Assembly: GCF_012275575.1 (NCBI RefSeq)
Contig: NZ_NPIH01000286.1
Coordinates: 62,001-126,000 of the forward strand
Reading direction: 5' to 3'
Length of the DNA: 64,000 nt
DNA from: Paraburkholderia sp. SG-MS1
Lineage (GTDB): Bacteria; Pseudomonadota; Gammaproteobacteria; Burkholderiales; Burkholderiaceae
In this document: positions 61,454-64,000 of the stretch, one piece after another
How the letters are laid out: every line of letters begins with the position of its first letter
How positions within the stretch are numbered: the first letter of the stretch is position 1
Notes under the pieces: generated by a model
What the model was told of the DNA's origin: nothing
What the model saw: only the letters and a program-made list of their open reading frames with translations
Databases searched by the model: none
Made by a program: the position numbers and the translations under genes

Positions 61454-63154
61454 ATGGCAGACGAAAACTACGATCTGATTGTGGTTGGCGCGGGCGCGGC
61501 GGGCCTCGCGGCCGCTTCCATCGGCGCTGCGGAGGGGCATCGCGTGCTGTTGCTCGAGCACACCGGCCGGATTGGCGGGACTACCGCGATTTCCGGCGGC
61601 ATGGTCTGGATTCCCGCGAACCACAAGATGAAGGACGCGGGCCTCGAAGATAGCGACGAAGCAGCGCGTCGCTATATCGAGGAAACGGTGCCGGGCGCGA
61701 CGAACGACGCGCGCATGCAGGCCTTTCTGCAGCACGGCGACGCGGCGATCCGCCACCTCGAAGCGCACACCGCGCTAAAGCTGCGCCCGGTACGCCGCTA
61801 TCCCGACTACTATCCCGATCTTCCCGGCGCGACGCCCGGCGGCCGCGTGCTCGAACCCGTCCCTTTCGACGGCCGCGAACTCGGCAAGGACTTCGCACTG
61901 CTGCGCGATCCCTTGCCCGAATTCATGCTGTTCGGCGGCATGATGATCAGCCGCGAGGACATTCCGAAGCTGCGTCGCGTCGGTAAATCGCTGGCCGCCA
62001 CTTGGGACGTGCTCAAGCTGATCGGCCGATACGCGCGGCAGCGGCGGCGCGCCCATCGCGGAACGACGCTCGTGCTCGGCAATGCGCTCGCCGCCAGATT
62101 GTTCAAGTCGGCGCGTGAGCTAGGCGTCGAAATCGTGCTGAACGCGCAGGTCGATCGCCTCGTGCTGGACGGTGGCCAGGTCGCGGGTCTGCGGCTGCGA
62201 GTCGACGGGCAGGACAAGGAAGTACGCGCGCGGGCCGTGGTGCTCGCGACAGGCGGCATCTCGCACGATACGACACTGCGCGCGTCGTTCGTACCCGCCC
62301 AGGCGGGACAGCGCTCCGCTACCGCAAACTCAGGCGCGCAGGCAGGCGGCGCTCGCCTCGCGCAGGCAGCGGGCGCTGCATTGAGCCCGCCATCGCGAGG
62401 CGTGGACGATGCGTTGGCTTTCTGGGTACCCGTGTCCTGCTGGCAACGGGAAGACGGTTCCTCGGCGGTATTCCCTCACACCGTGACAGATCGCGCGAAG
62501 CCGGGATTGATTGCGGTGAACCGGCACGGCAAACGTTTCGTCAACGAGGCGGTTTCTTATCACGAGTTCGTGCGGGCCCAGCTTCGCGATGGCGACGCTG
62601 CGATCCCCGCATGGCTCATCTGCGATAGCCGCTTTCTCTGGAAGTACGGGCTCGGCCGCGTGCGCCCGTTCGCGCTATCGACCCGGCGCGACGTCGTGAG
62701 CGGGTACCTCAGGAAGGCGCACACGCTCGATGCCCTGGCCGACAGCATCGGCGTGCCGCGTGCGGCGTTCCTGCAAACCGTGCAGCGCTTGAACGCCGGC
62801 GCGAGAGAAGGGCGTGACGACGAATTCGGCCGGGGCGGCAACATTTACCAGCGTCATCTGGGTGACGCCGACCGGCAGCCCAATCCATGCGTCGCGCCGA
62901 TCGAACACGGCCCTTTCTACGCGGTCGCCGTGTTCCCAGCCGATCTCGGCATGGCCGCCGGCGTCGTCACCGACGCACATGCGCGCGTGCTGCGCGCCGA
63001 CGGCACGCCGATCGACGGCCTCTACGCGTGCGGCAACGACATGCATTCGGTGATGAACGGCGCTTATCCGGGACCCGGCATCACGCTCGGCCCGGCGCTG
63101 GTGTTCGGCGTGATCGCGGCGCAGCACGCGCTCGGCCATAAGCTGACCGTATAG
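61454..63154 (+). CDS. FAD-dependent oxidoreductase, ketosteroid-dehydrogenase/fumarate-reductase-like
   Basis: 566 residues. FAD-binding start DLIVVGAGAAGLAAASIGAA, EHTGRIGGTTAISGGMVWIP, VVLATGGISHD and the end GLYACGNDMHSVMNGAYPGP, GITLGPALVFGVIAAQHALG: the flavocytochrome c/KSTD superfamily. It dehydrogenates or reduces a CC bond in a cyclic or unsaturated compound; the substrate is unknown. No signal peptide is seen. It is followed 77 bases later by an aldehyde dehydrogenase gene on the same strand, so a catabolic pathway is likely. Confidence 0.88.
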   Translation: MADENYDLIVVGAGAAGLAAASIGAAEGHRVLLLEHTGRIGGTTAISGGMVWIPANHKMKDAGLEDSDEAARRYIEETVPGATNDARMQAFLQHGDAAIRHLEAHTALKLRPVRRYPDYYPDLPGATPGGRVLEPVPFDGRELGKDFALLRDPLPEFMLFGGMMISREDIPKLRRVGKSLAATWDVLKLIGRYARQRRRAHRGTTLVLGNALAARLFKSARELGVEIVLNAQVDRLVLDGGQVAGLRLRVDGQDKEVRARAVVLATGGISHDTTLRASFVPAQAGQRSATANSGAQAGGARLAQAAGAALSPPSRGVDDALAFWVPVSCWQREDGSSAVFPHTVTDRAKPGLIAVNRHGKRFVNEAVSYHEFVRAQLRDGDAAIPAWLICDSRFLWKYGLGRVRPFALSTRRDVVSGYLRKAHTLDALADSIGVPRAAFLQTVQRLNAGAREGRDDEFGRGGNIYQRHLGDADRQPNPCVAPIEHGPFYAVAVFPADLGMAAGVVTDAHARVLRADGTPIDGLYACGNDMHSVMNGAYPGPGITLGPALVFGVIAAQHALGHKLTV

Positions 63155-63231
63155 GTGGTCTCGGAAAACAATAGTTTTGCTCGCGAAACCGCGCCCCTAC
63201 ACTGCTTGCTATCGCACGGAGCCTAATTTCG

Positions 63232-64000
63232 ATGACCGAATCATTCACTGCACTGCCTGAGGTACGACTCCTGATAGACGGCCAGTGGGCCGATGGCGTC
63301 GACCGCGTCGCGGTGCTCGACAAATACCGGCTGACGCGATGTGCGAACCTGCATCTCGCGTCGCAGGACCAGGTGCGCATCGCGGTGGCGGCAGCGCAGC
63401 GTGCCTTCGCGGCATCGACGTTGACGCCGTATGAAAGGGGCGCCGTGCTCGAGCGGGCCGCAGCGCTGCTCGAACGCGATTCGCAGCAGCTCGTCGGCGC
63501 ATTGCAGACGGAGGGCGGGTTTACGCTCACCGATGCGCAGGGTGAGATCAAGCGCTGTCTGCAGACGTTCAGGCTCTCGGCGGAAGAAGCGCGCCGGCTG
63601 GCCGGCGACATGGTGCCGCTCGACGGCGCGCCGCAGCAGGCAGGCCGCCTCGGCTTCACGATTCGCGTGCCGTTGGGCGTGGTGTGTGCAATCACGCCGT
63701 TCAACGCGCCGCTCAACACAGTCGCGCACAAGGTCGCGCCTGCGCTCGCAGCCGGTAACGCTGTCGTGCTGAAGCCTTCGACGCATACGCCCACGCTCGC
63801 GAATCTAATGGCGTCGAGTTTGCTCGAAGCGGGCTTGCCGCCGGGGCTCATCACGGTGGTGCACGGCGGTGCGGAAGTGGCGGGGTGGCTGATCGACGAG
63901 CCGGCCGTGCGGTTTTTCGCGTTCACGGGCAGCACCGAAGTCGGACGTTCGATCCAGCAGCGCGCGGGCCTGCGCCGTACGCAGATGGAACTCGGCAGCA
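63232..64000 (+). CDS. Aldehyde dehydrogenase family protein (5-prime part; runs off the window)
   Basis: 256 residues are visible and the frame stays open to the window end. N-terminal VRLLIDGQWADGVDRVAVLD, then IRVPLGVVCAITPFNAPLNT, VAHKVAPALAAGNAVVLKPS (NAD site Lys) and FFAFTGSTEVGRSIQQ (glycine motif). The catalytic Cys lies beyond the edge. The group is close to salicylaldehyde/vanillin or glyceraldehyde dehydrogenases. CACGGAGCC precedes ATG 63232. Together with the KSTD-like protein it forms the start of a probable catabolic operon. Confidence 0.85.
   Translation, partial: MTESFTALPEVRLLIDGQWADGVDRVAVLDKYRLTRCANLHLASQDQVRIAVAAAQRAFAASTLTPYERGAVLERAAALLERDSQQLVGALQTEGGFTLTDAQGEIKRCLQTFRLSAEEARRLAGDMVPLDGAPQQAGRLGFTIRVPLGVVCAITPFNAPLNTVAHKVAPALAAGNAVVLKPSTHTPTLANLMASSLLEAGLPPGLITVVHGGAEVAGWLIDEPAVRFFAFTGSTEVGRSIQQRAGLRRTQMELGS

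Noticed and set aside
1..64000. CRISPR arrays, rRNA, tRNA and intact insertion sequences
   Set aside because: No spaced direct repeats, conserved RNA gene sequences or transposase genes with terminal repeats were recognised by reading; a dedicated RNA-gene scan could still find a tRNA missed by eye.

Overview
The window is a GC-rich chromosomal segment of a betaproteobacterium, most likely Paraburkholderia or a close Burkholderiaceae relative. The evidence is the composition by eye, the porin, ABC, LysR and SDR gene style, the many two-gene stress modules and the alcaligin-type siderophore genes. No rRNA, tRNA, CRISPR array or intact insertion sequence was seen. The left and middle parts are accessory in character: small regulator-plus-enzyme modules, several decayed genes and long gene-poor gaps.

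Layout. 0-3.3 kb: end of a MipA/OmpV protein, a polar amino acid binding protein, and an ArsR-AHSA1-DUF1801 set facing another AHSA1 gene. 3.5-7.2 kb: an ECF41 sigma factor (with its WLPEP, DGGGR and NPEKL signatures) followed by a carboxymuconolactone-decarboxylase-like gene and a cupin, then a LysR gene and an internally deleted SDR gene. A sequence matching the described ECF41 promoter lies before the LysR gene. 7.3-17.2 kb: a MarR-GNAT fusion with a 42-bp palindrome across its start codon, two orphan proteins, a frameshifted cytochrome b561 beside a PQQ-type sugar dehydrogenase, a YCII protein, and an alpha/beta hydrolase with a TetR gene that share an operator sequence. 17.5-20.3 kb: a RhlE-like helicase, a PepSY protein and a cytochrome b561.

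20.9-26 kb: MFS transporter, GH31 glycosidase and porin in one direction, a small carbohydrate-uptake locus. 26.2-32.2 kb: a cNMP-domain thioredoxin-reductase-like flavoprotein without the redox CxxC, a cystine-type binding protein, and a pair of unusual enzymes (Cys-rich FMN reductase, PsiD-like pyruvoyl decarboxylase) preceded by an orphan intrinsic terminator. 32.7-42.7 kb: a caa3-like oxidase cluster (ctaC-ctaD-ctaE-small membrane protein-triheme cytochrome c) whose subunit I lacks the conserved D-pathway Glu and K-pathway Lys, followed by a YdeP-type molybdoenzyme and a pyruvate-oxidase-like TPP enzyme. 42.7-47.4 kb: ParB-like protein, three very small stress-type proteins, a GFA protein, a UdgX-type uracil-DNA glycosylase, a DUF72 protein and a YghA-like SDR.

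47.4-48.2 kb is a graveyard of ABC transporter pieces; a DHA2 exporter and divergent LysR follow. 50.7-61.2 kb is an alcaligin-type hydroxamate siderophore locus: alcA-like monooxygenase, MFS exporter, alcB-like acyltransferase, alcC-like NIS synthetase, FhuF-like reductase and alcE-like Rieske protein in a tightly overlapping operon, with a divergent TonB receptor and Fur-box-like sites between. A second, broken receptor fragment lies beyond alcE. The window ends with a KSTD-like flavoprotein and the start of an aldehyde dehydrogenase.
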